A stretch of 64,000 nucleotides of DNA from Chinchilla lanigera. Taxonomy: Eukaryota > Chordata > Mammalia > Rodentia > Chinchillidae. Shown here in pieces: positions 1-10,329 of the stretch (position 1 is the first letter of the stretch; every line of letters begins with the position of its first letter). The stretch spans positions 9,910,245 to 9,974,244 of the forward strand of contig NW_004955405.1 in NCBI RefSeq assembly GCF_000276665.1. The letters run 5' to 3'. Both the position numbers and the translations under genes were made by a program. The notes under the pieces are model-generated. The model worked only from the letters and a program-made list of their open reading frames with translations, was not told the origin of the DNA and did no database searches.

Positions 1-88
1 GGGGCATCTCCCGGAGGTCTCTGACCACATAGTTCTGGCAGCAGTCCGCAGGGATGAAGGCTACGAGGGCCTTGATGATGTTCCCCAT
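1..88 (-). CDS. LRRC10: LRRC10, first 29 codons (partial, runs off left edge)
   Basis: Reading the minus strand from the ATG at 88 gives MGNIIKALVAFIPADCCQNY, then VVRDLREMP. This is the N-terminus I know for leucine-rich repeat-containing protein 10, whose human form starts MGNTIRALVAFIPAD. LRRC10 is a small cardiac protein of about 277 residues from a single coding exon, located at Z-lines and the dyad region and linked to dilated cardiomyopathy. The leucine-rich repeats lie beyond the window. The start is supported by conservation right from the Met and by a TATA box about 90 bp upstream. BEST3 as the next gene on the same strand agrees with the human order. The Ile and Lys at positions 4 and 6 are conservative differences from human. 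Confidence 0.93.
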   Translation of the reverse strand, partial: MGNIIKALVAFIPADCCQNYVVRDLREMP

Positions 89-149
89 GTGGAGCTGGAA
101 GCACAGGGAGCCCCTGCCCACCAGCCTACCAAGCGGGGCTATTCTGCTC

Positions 150-240
150 ACTGCCCTGAGGCTCCCCTACCCTCCCTTTATAACCCCGAGATAGCAGGAC
201 AAGAGCCAGTCACTTTGACAGAGAAAAGTGCTCCTGATAG
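150..240 (-). promoter_or_regulatory. LRRC10: Likely LRRC10 core promoter
   Basis: On the minus strand a TATAAA box lies at 177-182, which would place transcription start near 150 and leave a 5' UTR of about 60 bases before the ATG at 88. WGATAR motifs read on the plus strand at 189-194 and 235-240. From family knowledge LRRC10 is heart-restricted and driven by cardiac factors such as NKX2-5 and GATA4. The TATA box is seen directly; the factor assignments are inference. Confidence 0.6.
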
Positions 241-700
241 CAACTTGAGTGTTAGATGACAGATCCAACAGACAGCAGGGGATAGGAGGCCATGCCTGAC
301 TCACATACTTGCCTTTAATCACCTAGTCCCCCTCTATCTCTTTCTTTTCATTTCAAGCTGAAAGTAAGTATGTTTCTTATAATAATAAAATAATGAGCTA
401 TTACATAAAGGTACAAAGAAAAGTAAAAACACAAATTGTTCTAGTACAAAGTGATAACTATTGTAAACATTTGGATGTATGTGGGCCTCTTATCTTTTGC
501 TACAAGTGATCAATTTGCTTAAAAAATTGCACCATGAGTCTTTTTTATTATATCATGGACATATTTTTGTTATCTAAATAATTATTGTAGATACCTGCAT
601 ACTATCTCATTATATGGATGTACAGTGATTTAAACAGTTCCCTATTGTTGGACATTTAGGTTACTTATAATGTACATAAGGTTACTTATAATGTTACTAT
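241..700. other. LRRC10 upstream flank, AT-rich, no gene seen
   Basis: No ORF, exon or recognised repeat. AT-rich sequence such as 540-700 may be ancient repeat debris that I cannot classify. Confidence 0.4.
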
Positions 701-710
701 TGTAAATATT

Positions 711-787
711 TTTTTTTGGTCTGGGAATCGAACTCAGGACTTTGTGCTTGCCAGGCAGACTGTGCCACTGAGCTACATCCCCAGCCC
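711..787 (-). repeat. ID SINE (tRNA-derived)
   Basis: Reads in reverse as a tRNA-like head: GGGGATGTAGCTCAGTGGC (box A), a box B-like GAGTTCGATTCC and an A tail seen as the T run at 711-718. It is somewhat diverged. Confidence 0.85.
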
Positions 788-1035
788 TATTGCAAACATT
801 ATTGTTCTGTACATACAGATGCAAGCAGTGATCCACTAATTTCTATAGGAAATGTCCTTAATGGTATTATTGAGTCAAAGGTATACATCCTTTAAAGATC
901 TTCAACTGATAGTCTTTGTACCAAGCCAAACCCGGACCAGGGTACATACCCAGAAGCAGTGGCTGTGGATGTCCATTTTCTTATGTTTTTATTCTTATCA
1001 GGTAATATTTTCCCATACTTTAGAAACTTGCCTTT

Positions 1036-1110
1036 GGGTTGGGGATGTAGCTCAGAGGTAGAGAACTTGCCTAGCATGAGCAAGGCCATGGGTTTGGTCT
1101 CTAGCAGTGG
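1036..1110 (+). repeat. ID SINE, older copy
   Basis: GGGGATGTAGCTCAGAGGTAG head followed by a TTTGGTCTC box B remnant. It is more diverged than most copies here and has no clean A tail. Confidence 0.75.
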
Positions 1111-1201
1111 ATTGCCTGCCCCCCCGCCCCAAAACCTTGCTTCTGACCAAAGACAAGAAAAGCAGAAGAAATGAGGAACACTAGCCTTCAGAAGTTTAAA
1201 T

Positions 1202-1370
1202 AGCCAGCGTGGTGGCACATACCTGTAATCCCACACTAGAGAGGCTGAGGCAGGAGGATCACTGGGAGTTTGAAGCCAGCCTGGGCTACATATAGTGATT
1301 TCAAGGCCAGCCTGCACTACATAGCATGACCTTGTCTCAAAAAACCAAAAACAGATAAAAAAAAAAAAAG
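1202..1370 (+). repeat. B1 SINE
   Basis: 7SL-derived: ends show the TGTAATCCCA and GAGGCTGAGGCAGGAGGATC blocks, the duplicated AAGCCAGCCTGGGCTAC / AAGGCCAGCCTGCACTAC segment, then GTCTCAAAA and a poly-A tail. Confidence 0.9.
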
Positions 1371-2168
1371 AACGCTTAACTAAATTAGGATGCATTCCTA
1401 TTGTGCAATTGTGTCAGATACATTTAAAGTCAGTCAGATTTTTGTGCTTCTCTTGCCTAGTGCCCAGTTGTTGAAGGGAGGCAGCCATCCACCGGAACCT
1501 TTCCTAGAGCTGCTCTCGAAGAGAGGTCTTCCAGTGCTGGCCCGCGGGAATGTGGCTAACAATGTTTAGTGTCACCTTCAGACGTGGCTGGATATTGTCA
1601 TCTAGGGTGACTTTAGAAGCTACCAAGTATGTGGAAGTCACATGTTCAAGTTGGCAGGGCCCTGAGTCATTCTGGATTCCAGAGTAAGTGCTCGGAGCAG
1701 AACACCTGCCTTCTCCCACTTCCCACTCAACCACCAATAGGATTTCAGTGAGAAGTAAACTTTTATTAAGTCACCGAGACCTGGGGGCTTATCTGTTATG
1801 CTACCTTAGGGATAGGGTAGTGAAAAATGAGGTAAAGGTACACACAGCACTGATTGGGAAAGATAAATTGGGAAGAAAAAAGTAAGATTTAGAGCAGGGT
1901 TTTTTTTTTGTGATTCCTACCTGTGAGAAACTGCATATATCCTGGTGTATACATTTAGAATATCGGTAATAAACATGATTATCTATGGGGAATCTGCATG
2001 AAGATTTGGAGGTGACAGGGATGCTGTCTTTTCCATTATGCCCTTTTGTACCTATTAATTAAAAAAAAACCTCTAGCAATATTATTTAAGTTTAAAAACT
2101 CTAGTCTAGAAAACCAATGAATCAATCAGGCTACCTCTCCTCTGCGAATGCTGCTGGGTGTGTCCTGG
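1371..2168. other. No gene recognised
   Basis: Mixed-composition sequence with only short ORFs of no recognisable family. Poly-T and poly-A runs near 1899 and 2060 are the only simple features. Confidence 0.35.
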
Positions 2169-2268
2169 GGCGCTCACCGCTGGGCTCCTCCAACCCGGAA
2201 TGTGATAGACTGGGAGGAGGGGCTCACTGATAGGCTTCTCCAACCCGGTACCGTGATAGACTGGGCCT
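2169..2268. repeat. Two-copy ~50-bp tandem duplication
   Basis: The core CTCCAACCCGG...GTGATAGACTGGG occurs at about 2187-2213 and again at about 2237-2264 with similar flanks. The copies differ at several bases, so the duplication is not recent. No function is evident. Confidence 0.6.
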
Positions 2269-2373
2269 CGCCGTAGACAACAACATCTGTGTGAATGGTG
2301 GCTCCGCGGAGATGCCTGGTGAAGCAGCCTCGCTCTCCACTTCCTGCTTTCAAGATCACAAAGCCGGGTGTGG

Positions 2374-2456
2374 CCGGGGATATAGCTCAGAGGCATAAGT
2401 TTTTGCCTGGCAAGCCTGAGGTCATGAGTTTGATTCCCGGTACCAAAAAAAAAAAA
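2374..2456 (+). repeat. ID SINE
   Basis: GGGGATATAGCTCAGAGGC head, TTTGATTCCCGGTACC box B and poly-A. Its A tail abuts the next B1, so the two may have landed in tandem. Confidence 0.85.
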
Positions 2457-2650
2457 AGCCAGGCTCGGTGGCCCACACCTGTAATCCCAGCACTCGGGAG
2501 GCTGAGGCAGGAGGATCGTTGTGAGTTCGAGACCAGCCTGGGCTACAAAGNNNNNNNNNNNNNNNNNNNNNNNNNNNNNNNNNNNNNNNNNNNNNNNNNN
2601 NNNNNNNNNNNNNNNNNNNNNNNNNNNNNNNNNNNNNNNNNNNNNNNNNN

Positions 2651-2687
<37 letters not shown>
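2457..2687 (+). repeat. B1 SINE interrupted by an assembly gap
   Basis: The 5' two thirds of a B1 run to 2550, then 100 N (2551-2650), then 37 A. The gap sits in the B1 right part or A tail. An exact 100-N run usually marks a gap of unknown size, so the true length is unknown. Confidence 0.85.
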
Positions 2688-2689
<2 letters not shown>

Positions 2690-2894
2690 TCACTGCTGAA
2701 GCCAGTGTTCCTAGGATTTCCACACACTGACTGTCAAGGGCGCTTTTCTTGAGTCCTCTCCTTGCTTTACTTATAACTAATAAGTAGACTAGCCTCTCAA
2801 CAAGCACCATGCTTTGCCTCTATTTTTAGCACGATCAGTGGTGAGCGCAAATGGTCATGAAGCAGCTGCCTTGTTGTCTTGGAAATGGTAGTGA

Positions 2895-3105
2895 TAATAT
2901 TGCCAGTAGTTATACATTGAGCATCTGCTAAATACTAAGTACTATGCCAGGTGCTTTAGGTAGCTATGTAAATTCTAGCACAGGTAAATGTTTTTACTCC
3001 ACTTCTCATATGAAAACAGTGTGGCTCAAAGAGGTTTAATAATGATATCAAATGTTTATTGGGCACCTACTGTGCTGTAGATGCAGGGAATACGTTGTCT
3101 ACCAA
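2895..3105 (-). repeat. MIR-type ancient SINE remnants
   Basis: Phrases such as ATTGAGCATCTGCTAAATAC, CTATGCCAGGTGCTTTA and GTGGCTCAAAGAGGTTTAA match reversed MIR. A second fragment starts at 3052 (TTTATTGGGCACCTACTGTGC). Both are highly diverged. Confidence 0.6.
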
Positions 3106-3231
3106 TAAGTCCCTGATCACACAGGGTAGCCAGTTCCATCAGGACAGGGGAAGGGGAATGCTTTGTTGTTTGTCCACACTAGTTGACAGTCTTTGCCTTT
3201 ATAGAGAGAACTTTCATTCAGCACTTTGTTT

Positions 3232-3406
3232 ATTTTTTTGGTTTTTTTTTTTTTTTTTTTTGGGCTTTTTGAGACAGAGTCTCGCTATGCAGTTCAGGCT
3301 GGCCTTGAGCTCACTTTGTAGCCCAGGCTGGTCTCGAACTCACAACGATCCTCCTGCCTCAGCCTCCTGAGTGCTGGGATTACAGTCATGCACCACCACG
3401 CCCGGC
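3232..3406 (-). repeat. B1 SINE
   Basis: T run, then GAGACAGAGTCTCGCTATG, the duplicated GGCTGG...AGGCTGG block and GGGATTACAGTCATGCACCA ending in ACGCCCGGCT. Confidence 0.92.
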
Positions 3407-3910
3407 TCATTCAGCACTTTAATGCCAGCCCCTGTATAAGCAGGTTAAGAGCTATGGTTTGGGTGTGGTTCATGTGCCCTTACAGGTTCCCGTGACTGGA
3501 AGTTCTACCCAGTATGGCAGCATTGAGGAGGTGGGCATGGTGGGTCAGGGCCTCCTGGCAGTTGATCAGGTCAGGTAGAAGTGGATGAGTTCCCATGGGG
3601 GTGGTTTTCAAAAGAGCAAGCCTAGCCCTGCCCTGGTCTCTTGTTTCTCCATGAGCTCCTGGTGCAATACCATCCTCCATGAGGCCGTCATCAGAGCTTA
3701 GCAGATGCCGGCACCCTGCTCTTTAACCTCCAAAATTGGGATTTAAATAAGCCTCTTTTCTTTATAAAGTACTGGTCACAGGTATTTGTGGGGAGCAGCT
3801 GAAGCTGGAGATCGACCACATGTGTGGAGCATCCTAGGTGAGACACATGAACAAGCTGCTCCAGCTCCAAGATTGCATGGTGCCCAGAGTGAGCTAAGCA
3901 ATCAAGTTGC

Positions 3911-4010
3911 ATTCTTTTTTTTTGTTGTTGTTATTGATACCAGGAATCAAACTCAGGACCTTATGCTTGCCAGGCAGGCGCTTGTGCTGCTGAGCTATAT
4001 CCCTGGCCCC
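3911..4010 (-). repeat. ID SINE with 16-bp target duplication
   Basis: The tRNA-like head reads in reverse from GGGGCCAGGGATATAGCTCA. Perfect direct repeats TAAGCAATCAAGTTGC at 3895-3910 and 4011-4026 bracket it, marking an L1-type insertion. Confidence 0.93.
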
Positions 4011-4384
4011 TAAGCAATCAAGTTGCTAGGCAGAGGGGTTTCAACTAGAATAGCCCCTGAGTGTATAAATAAGTGTGCTGCAGTCCTTCAGAAGTTCTTT
4101 TCTCCCACCCGGGAGGGCTCCTCCTGACCTCCACTTTCTGCATTCTGACTCATCTTCATTTCTTCATCCTCCACCATCTGCTCCTGGGAAGTTTGAGAGC
4201 TGCACTGGATGTGGCAGGTATTTAGTTATAGCAACAGAAAACAGACTAAGGTAATAACCAACACTGGGAAGGCTCGTACATGAAAAATGGAAATGAATAA
4301 AAGAAAAGAAACTGCAAACGAGAGAAGAAAGTCATGATTAATTATACTGTAATATTTTAAGAGAGTTAATTATAATACTCAAGT

Positions 4385-4610
4385 TGTTTGGCATAGTATT
4401 ATTAGCTACTTAAACCTTACAACAATGCTAAAATACAATTATTTTATTTTCTCCCACCCAGGGACAATTAATTTTTCCATTTGATATATAAGGAAATCAG
4501 GAATCAAGAAGATTCTGCAACTTGAACAAGCTAGCAGGGAGCAGAGCTAGAATTTGAACCCAAGTAATCTTGCTCTGCAATTCTGTTCCAAAGGTTGTGC
4601 CTCCTCTTGG
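4385..4610 (-). repeat. MIR remnant
   Basis: Reversed MIR phrases: TACTTAAACCTTACAACAATG, TATAAGGAAATCAGGAATCA, and GCAGAGCTAGAATTTGAACC. Strongly diverged. Confidence 0.6.
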
Positions 4611-5149
4611 ATGGCATAACACTCATGAAAAAAAAAGGAAAAAGGGCGAGTAAAGACAAGCAACAAAATAAGCCTGTCTATAACCTGGAATCGAGACAAC
4701 TGGAAAACGACAACTTAGTGAAGAAAGAGAAGCAGTAGATCTCTGGAAATCAAGCAAGAGCTGACAGGAGAACTAGAAACTACAGAGAAACTGGAGAAAC
4801 TGAAGATGACACAGAGATTAGAAGGAAGCAGGCTGGAATGCTAAGCAAGGGTGCCTGTCTTTGCAAACACAAGGTAAGCCCCAGGAGGATCAGCAGTCCC
4901 AGGGACAAGCGGCAGACTGCGCCAGCAGCCCTAGCCTGAAGAAAAGCCCACAGTTATTGTAAGCTGCAAAAAGTGTGGTGTTTTACTCCAGAAGTAACTT
5001 CTTCTACATGGCAGGCTAGAGAAGATATCCATTGCAGTACCTGCTAGATTTGAGAGTATTTAACCAGGAACCATTTGGGGAAGGGGTTAATCATTTAAAC
5101 TAAGCTAGTCAAGGGATCAGAAACCATAGAACAACTACACTTCAGAGTT
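4611..5149. other. No gene recognised
   Basis: A-rich purine-biased stretch (4620-4870) then ordinary sequence. It could be the 5' extension of the L1 that follows, but I cannot show it. Confidence 0.3.
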
Positions 5150-6860
5150 CCTGGAGTTACCTTACCACAGTGACTGGTGAACCACAAGAGATAGTTGTGG
5201 AAAGGGTATGTGCTAGACACTAGACTCCCTGAGAAGTTTAAACTCAGACCAGGAAGGATCCTTCCTTCCGTGGTGAGAAGCCAGGCTGGTAGTGTGTGGT
5301 TTTTGGAAGGGATGGGGTCTCAAAGTGCTGGCATTAAGTCCTTCAGACTGCCTTATCTCTCTGCTAGCCACCTTCATCCAGCATAGAGCTTAGTGGTGCT
5401 TTCCATACCTGCCAACATGATCAGGAGCACTCCTTAGCTTGGATAATTGCCACAGCCTGGGTTGTACAGAAAAGGGACCTCTGGAGCAGGGAGACCTCTG
5501 ATAAACCTACAGGCTGTAAAGTAGGTAGAAAAAGCAACAACTTGGGGCACAGAGCAGGACATGGAAACTGGGAGTGGCAGTGTATACCCTTAAGGCAGAC
5601 ACCATTGGCCACACCCAGCAGGAAAAGCAGAGCAGGCCCCAACACTTGTCCACAAGACTCTGAGTGTGCAAACAAAATTGCACTTAGTGACTCACCATCT
5701 CTCTCCTGTATTTGGTGGAGTCCAGTGCTGCCAGCTCTGGAAAGAAACCACTTATTCAAACACATGAAGGAAGTTTTGGGGCTTCTTTTTCTTTTTCTTT
5801 GTTGGCTTATGACAGTTTCAGTTTTTTTTCTTTAAAATTTTTTTCACTTCCTTTTGCTGTCTTTTTTACTTTATTCCTCTATTTCTTGTTTGTTCTTTTC
5901 TGTCACTTTTCTCTAATTCTATTAACTTTCTTTTACTTTTTAATTAGATCCTTTAGCTTACCTTTCCCCCCTCCTTCTCACCTTTTTCTTTATTTGTCAA
6001 AATTTATTTCTTTCATTTTTCCCTTCCCTACTACCTTCATTTTATTAGCATTACTATTAAGCTTTACTAATCTACAGATATTTAGCTGACAATGCTATTA
6101 TTAAATTCTTTTCTATCACTAATGGTGGTATAGTTGTTGCATTTAATATATATTTACTGCCTGGCGATATTTGGTTTGTCTTTGAGTCAATGTTATTAGT
6201 GCAGATATATTTTCTGTTGTTAAGGGTGGTATGGTGGTAACTTTTATTGGTTCTATGGTATGTCAATATCCATGTTGTCTTTGATTGTATTATTGTTGCT
6301 GAATTTTTTCCTCCTCTTTTATTACATTGTATAATTCAGCTCTTTGGCTTTTGATATCTATCCCATCAGTGACCCATAGCTTTGGAGGAGTTGGAAGTTT
6401 TGGGAGATATTTTGTTGCCCTGTTTTCTCTCTCTCTCTTTTTTTTCTTTTGTGCCAAACATTGAGCATTGTTAAAAATGGAAAGATTTCGTGGTTCGTAT
6501 GATCCCCCTAGTGACTGCTTCCCAGTGATACGCTCTGGGCATGGCTAACTATAGATCTTTGCCTTGGTCCAAGATCTGACCACCTCCATTAATTTATTTA
6601 TTTGGGAAGGAGAGGGTGCAGTATAACTGGTTCAGCATGAGTTCAGCAATTTTTTTTGCTATTGCCAGTGGTGGCATAGTTGCTATTAATTTGTTTATAT
6701 AGTATGCTGATACTTGGTTTGTCTTTGTGTCATCAACATTACTGGTTCATTTCCAGAGAACTGGGTGCTGAACCAGTTATACTGTAATATCTATCAATGT
6801 GAATGGTCTCAACTCCTCAATCAAAAAACAGGTTAGCAGGTTGGCTCAAAAAACAAAACC
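5150..6860 (+). mobile_element. L1 5' part (5' UTR-like sequence and start of ORF2)
   Basis: The last 90 bases before the LTR translate to an endonuclease-like N-terminus with the words NVNGLNSSIKKQ and RLAQKTKPN, matching the start of L1 ORF2. Sequence continues in the same sense at 8127 after the LTR insertion. The 5150-6770 portion, with a long pyrimidine-rich tract (about 5780-6040), is assigned to the L1 5' region only by position. ORF1 was not recognised. The copy is old and has no usable ORF. Confidence 0.5.
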
Positions 6861-6865
6861 CAATG

Positions 6866-8121
6866 TATTTTAGTTACTTTTCTGTCATTTCTGAGACAAA
6901 TTACCTGATGTCCAAAATTAAGGAAGGAAAGGTGTTGTAGTTTGAGGTTTTTGCAAGGGGAACAATACAATACAAGACACATATTTTATAAGATTATTTT
7001 ATAAAAGTCACCCAAAGAATCATATACAAAGAGTGCAGGAAATCTGTCCATGCACACTAAAGACCAAAGAATCCAGCTGAGGGCCTCGATCCCATGGTAG
7101 TGTCCTGCATGAGTTCAGCTGAAGACTGAGACCCCATGACAATGGCCCCCATGTGTCCAACTGGAGGCCTAGAGCCCATGACAATGTCTCATGCAGGCCT
7201 GTTTCCCGGATCTGTGCTGGGAAGTTCTGAAGGTCAGTGGTGGAAGCTAGAAAGTCTGTGCCAGCAGGATGAAGGATCTGTGCTAGCAGGCTGAGAGATC
7301 TGCACTGCAGCCAGGAGGCAACTCTCAAAATAAGAACCAGAGCTCCCCTAAAAAGTACCACAGCCATCCTCAGCAACAGTGAGGTCCTGAGCTCCTCTGA
7401 TGATGAGGAAAGCTGAATTCCCATCAGGAAAGCAAATGGGACAAACTTCTTCAGGAGACTGAGCCGTGCACCATCTTTCCCTCTGGAGCCAGGAAGTGAT
7501 GCTCAAAGTGAGGATCAGACTTCCCCCAAAGGGAACCATAGCCATTCTCAGTGACAAGGTCCTGAGCTCCTTGGATGGTGAAAACAGTGGAGTTCATCAG
7601 GAAAGCCAGCATGATGAACAACTCCAAGAGAACCAACAGCACCTCACAGCTTCTACCAGCTCCCAGCAGCCTCAACAATTCTTCCTTTCCAGTTCTGCCT
7701 TTTACACAGCAATCCTCGGGTGGGCCTCCTACACCCAGCACCATGCTGATTCAGTTCAGCTGGGTGTTACAAGTTGACCACCAGCTGTCAACCCACCACA
7801 AAAAGTTTATTTAGCTCACAGTTTGTGGAGGTTTTACTCCATACTCGGCTGGTTCCAAGGCAGGGTGGCACATGGCAGAGGATAATAGTTCATGGTGGCA
7901 GAACACAGCAAAAGCAACAAGAGGAAAAAAAAGGGAGGAGCAGCAGCAAGCAAGCTTCTTCCTCTCCCTTATATTGTATGCAGGCTACCTACCCTAGAGT
8001 GGGTGCACCACTCACACCCATAATAATCCCAACATTAGACCATGAGTCAATCATGAATTCTAGAAGCTCACCCCATGACTGCATGAGGCTTAGTGGGAGA
8101 CATTTAGACACAACCCTAACA
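6866..8121 (-). mobile_element. MaLR-type solo LTR, split by a second LTR
   Basis: The pieces 6866-6932 and 7806-8121 join into an LTR of about 383 bp related to the 400-bp LTRs at 33605 and 35596: shared words include TTACTTTTCT, GTCCAAAATTAAGGAAGGAA, TTTATTTAGCTCACAGTTTG and TGGAGG. It sits inside an L1. Target duplications are CAATG (6861-6865) and CAACG (8122-8126), which differ by one CpG-type transition. Its 3' end reads as CATTTAGACACAACCCTAACA. Confidence 0.75.
6933..7800 (-). mobile_element. 868-bp LTR nested inside the MaLR LTR
   Basis: Starts TGTTGTAG and ends CCACCACA, giving the TG...CA ends of an LTR. It is bracketed by AAAGG (6928-6932) and AAAAG (7801-7805), a 4/5 target duplication, and cuts the host LTR exactly between AAAGG and TTTATTT. 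An internal ~180-bp stretch is duplicated (7311-7440 and 7487-7616). Minus orientation is a guess from AATAAT/ATAAA-like signals near 6990. I cannot assign the ERV class. Confidence 0.6.
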
Positions 8122-8191
8122 CAACGGTATGCTGTATACAAGAAGCACACTTAATCCAAAAAGAAATTCATGGACTACAAAATCAAAGGAT

Positions 8192-8335
8192 TGCTGGGCA
8201 TGGTGGCACATGCCTTTAATCCCACCACTTGGGAGGCTGAGGCAGAAGGATCACTGTGAGTTTGAGAACAAGCCTGGGCTATAAAGTGAGCTCAAGGCCA
8301 GCCTGAATTGCATAGTGAGACTGTCTCAAAAAGAC

Positions 8336-8361
<26 letters not shown>
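8192..8361 (+). repeat. B1 SINE with target duplication
   Basis: Full B1 with a ~30-A tail. AATCAAAGGAT at 8181-8191 and 8362-8372 is the target-site duplication within the L1. Confidence 0.93.
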
Positions 8362-8366
<5 letters not shown>

Positions 8367-8733
8367 AAGGATAGAAAATAGTATTCCATGCAACAGGAAC
8401 CCCCAAAAAGCAGGAATAGCTATCCTATTCTCAGAGTGGACTTCAAGCCAAAACTGATTAGAAGAGGCAAAGAAGGTCACTACATATTGGTTAAGTGAAC
8501 AATTCTATAAGGAGAGGAAACAATTATAAACATATATGCACTGAACACTGGTGTACTCAAATTCCAGAAACAAACACTATTGGATATAAAAGATCAGATA
8601 AACATCAATAAAATTATAGAGGGGCACTTCAATTCCTGGTTAACATAAATACACAGATGAACTAGAAAAAAGCAACAAAGAAATATCAGAGTTGAACCAT
8701 TCAACTTTTGAACAAATGGACTTAATGGATATC

Positions 8734-8767
8734 ATCTGATCTTAGCCAAAAGGATGAGGAGAGCATA
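8734..8767 (-). pseudogene. 3'-truncated U2 snRNA retro-fragment (34 bp)
   Basis: On the minus strand the 17-mer CCTTTTGGCTAAGATCA matches U2 snRNA exactly, and the bases before it resemble the U2 5' end (ATCGCTTCTCGG). The piece stops about 34 nt into U2. It is flanked by GACTTAATGGATATC (8719-8733) and GATTTAACAGATATC (8768-8782), a diverged 15-bp target duplication of L1 sequence. No intact U2 gene is implied. Confidence 0.65.
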
Positions 8768-9476
8768 GATTTAACAGATATCTACAGGGTGTTTTGTCCA
8801 ACAACAACAGAATACACATTCTTCTCAGCAGCATGTGGCATGTTCTCTAAAATAGTCTGCATGCTAGCTCAGAAAGCAGGCCTGAGTAAATGCAAAAGAG
8901 CCAAACTTATCACACGGATACTAGTAGATCATAGTGCAATGAAACTAGAAATTAATGGCAAAAGTAGCCAAAGAAGTCATGCAGACATATAGAGGTTAAA
9001 CAATACACTCTTGAATAATCAATGAATTACAGATGAAATTAGACAGTTCCTACAACCAAATAATGCCAGTACAATACACGAGAAGCTATGGGACACAATG
9101 AGAACAGTCCTAAGAGGCACAACTGAAAATATTTAAATGTTGCAAGCAGCCTATGTGCCCACCAAAAGAGGAATGGATAAAGAAAGCATGGCATTTAAAC
9201 ACAATGGAGTACTACTGTACCATAAAGAAGGATAAGCTTGAGTCATCTGTAGGAAAATGAATGCACCTTGAGACCATAACGTTAAGTGAAACAAATCAGA
9301 CACACAAGCTTAAATATCATATGATTTCTCCTATATAAGAAACCCGATGTATAAATATCTAAACAGCAAAGTAAAGGGTGAGTAATAGGAAACGGGGAGT
9401 TAAATCTCTTGCAAAAGGGAAGGGGACCAAGAGATGGAGAGATGTGTATTTATTATATATTCTAAATGTATTAGTA

Positions 9477-9622
9477 GCTGGGCATGATGATATATGCCTG
9501 TAATCTGGGAGGCTGACGCAGGAGGATCGCTGTCAGTTTGAAGCCAGCCTGGGCTACAAAATGAGTTCAAGGCCAGCTTGAATTACAGGTGATACCCTGT
9601 TTCAAAACAGTAACAACAACAA
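9477..9622 (+). repeat. B1 SINE, diverged
   Basis: AGCTGGGCATGATGATATATG start, GAGGCTGACGCAGGAGGATC and duplicated AGCCAGCCTGGGCTAC / AGGCCAGCTTGAATTAC, inserted in the L1 3' end. Confidence 0.85.
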
Positions 9623-9740
9623 AATTAACATGTGCTATGTACATGTTCCAACTCCTCATGACAATGTAATCATTATGTACTGTGAGCATGTACTAATAAA
9701 AATTTTTTAATCTGTTAAAGAACAGTATGCTATTAAAAAG

Positions 9741-10248
9741 TGTTATGGTTGATACACTGTGTCAACTTGCAGAGTCTAGAGGTTTGGCTGAGTGACTGAG
9801 CAGTTCTGCATCTTGGGGTGAAAAGGACATGCCCTTATTACCCTTCTGGGATGTTGTTCATTGTGTCAATTTGAGAGGTTTAGAAGGTTAACTATGTGAC
9901 TCAGCAGGGAGCCAGGGTGCTTACTTTGTATTCATCAAGAGCCTGTGCAAGAGGAGGGCATGGAGATGATGTGAGTACCACATGCCCCCTGGGTCGGGGT
10001 AGCCTGCTTACAATATGAGGGAGGGAAAGAGGCTTGCTCTGCTCTGCTGCTCCTCCCCTTTTGCTCTTATTGTTTTTGCTATTGACCACCGCCATGAACA
10101 GTTGCCCTCTGCCATGTGCCACCCTGCCTTGGAGCCAGCCGAGTATGGACTGAAACTTCCACAAACTGTGAGCTAAATAAACCTTTCCTTCCTTAATTTT
10201 GGGTGTCGAGTATTTTGTCTCAGCAATGACAGAAAAGCAACCAAGACA
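9741..10248 (+). mobile_element. Solo MaLR-type LTR, long (508-bp) subfamily
   Basis: Begins TGTTATGGTTGATACACTG and ends GCAACCAAGACA, with AATAAA (GCTAAATAAACC, about 10173). A perfect 5-bp target duplication AAAAG lies at 9736-9740 and 10249-10253. It is related to the reverse complement of the LTRs at 33605 and 35596 but has an additional ~55-bp duplicated block in its first half. It sits in the L1 3' tail. Confidence 0.85.
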
Positions 10249-10329
10249 AAAAGGAAGGAAATAAAGAAGGAAAAAAATTTCTAAGAGTAAGAAAAGGCTT
10301 GTAGAAATAAAAACATGAGGCATCTCAAT

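Larger units (their letters stand above)
8127..9735 (+). mobile_element. L1 remnant, ORF2 endonuclease part fused to 3' end
   Basis: Continues the L1 of 5150-6860. Translated words such as INIYALNTGV, TEYTFFSA and DHSAMKLEIN match the L1 ORF2 endonuclease domain. After about 9130 the text jumps to the ORF2 3' end (CCACCAAAAGAGGAATGGATAA, ATAACGTTAAGTGAAACAAA), so most of the reverse transcriptase has been deleted. B1 copies interrupt it at 8192 and 9477. Many stops make it a dead copy. Confidence 0.75.

Noticed and set aside
2106..2810. 234-codon minus-strand ORF
   Set aside because: It spans poly-A, 100 N and a B1/ID pair.
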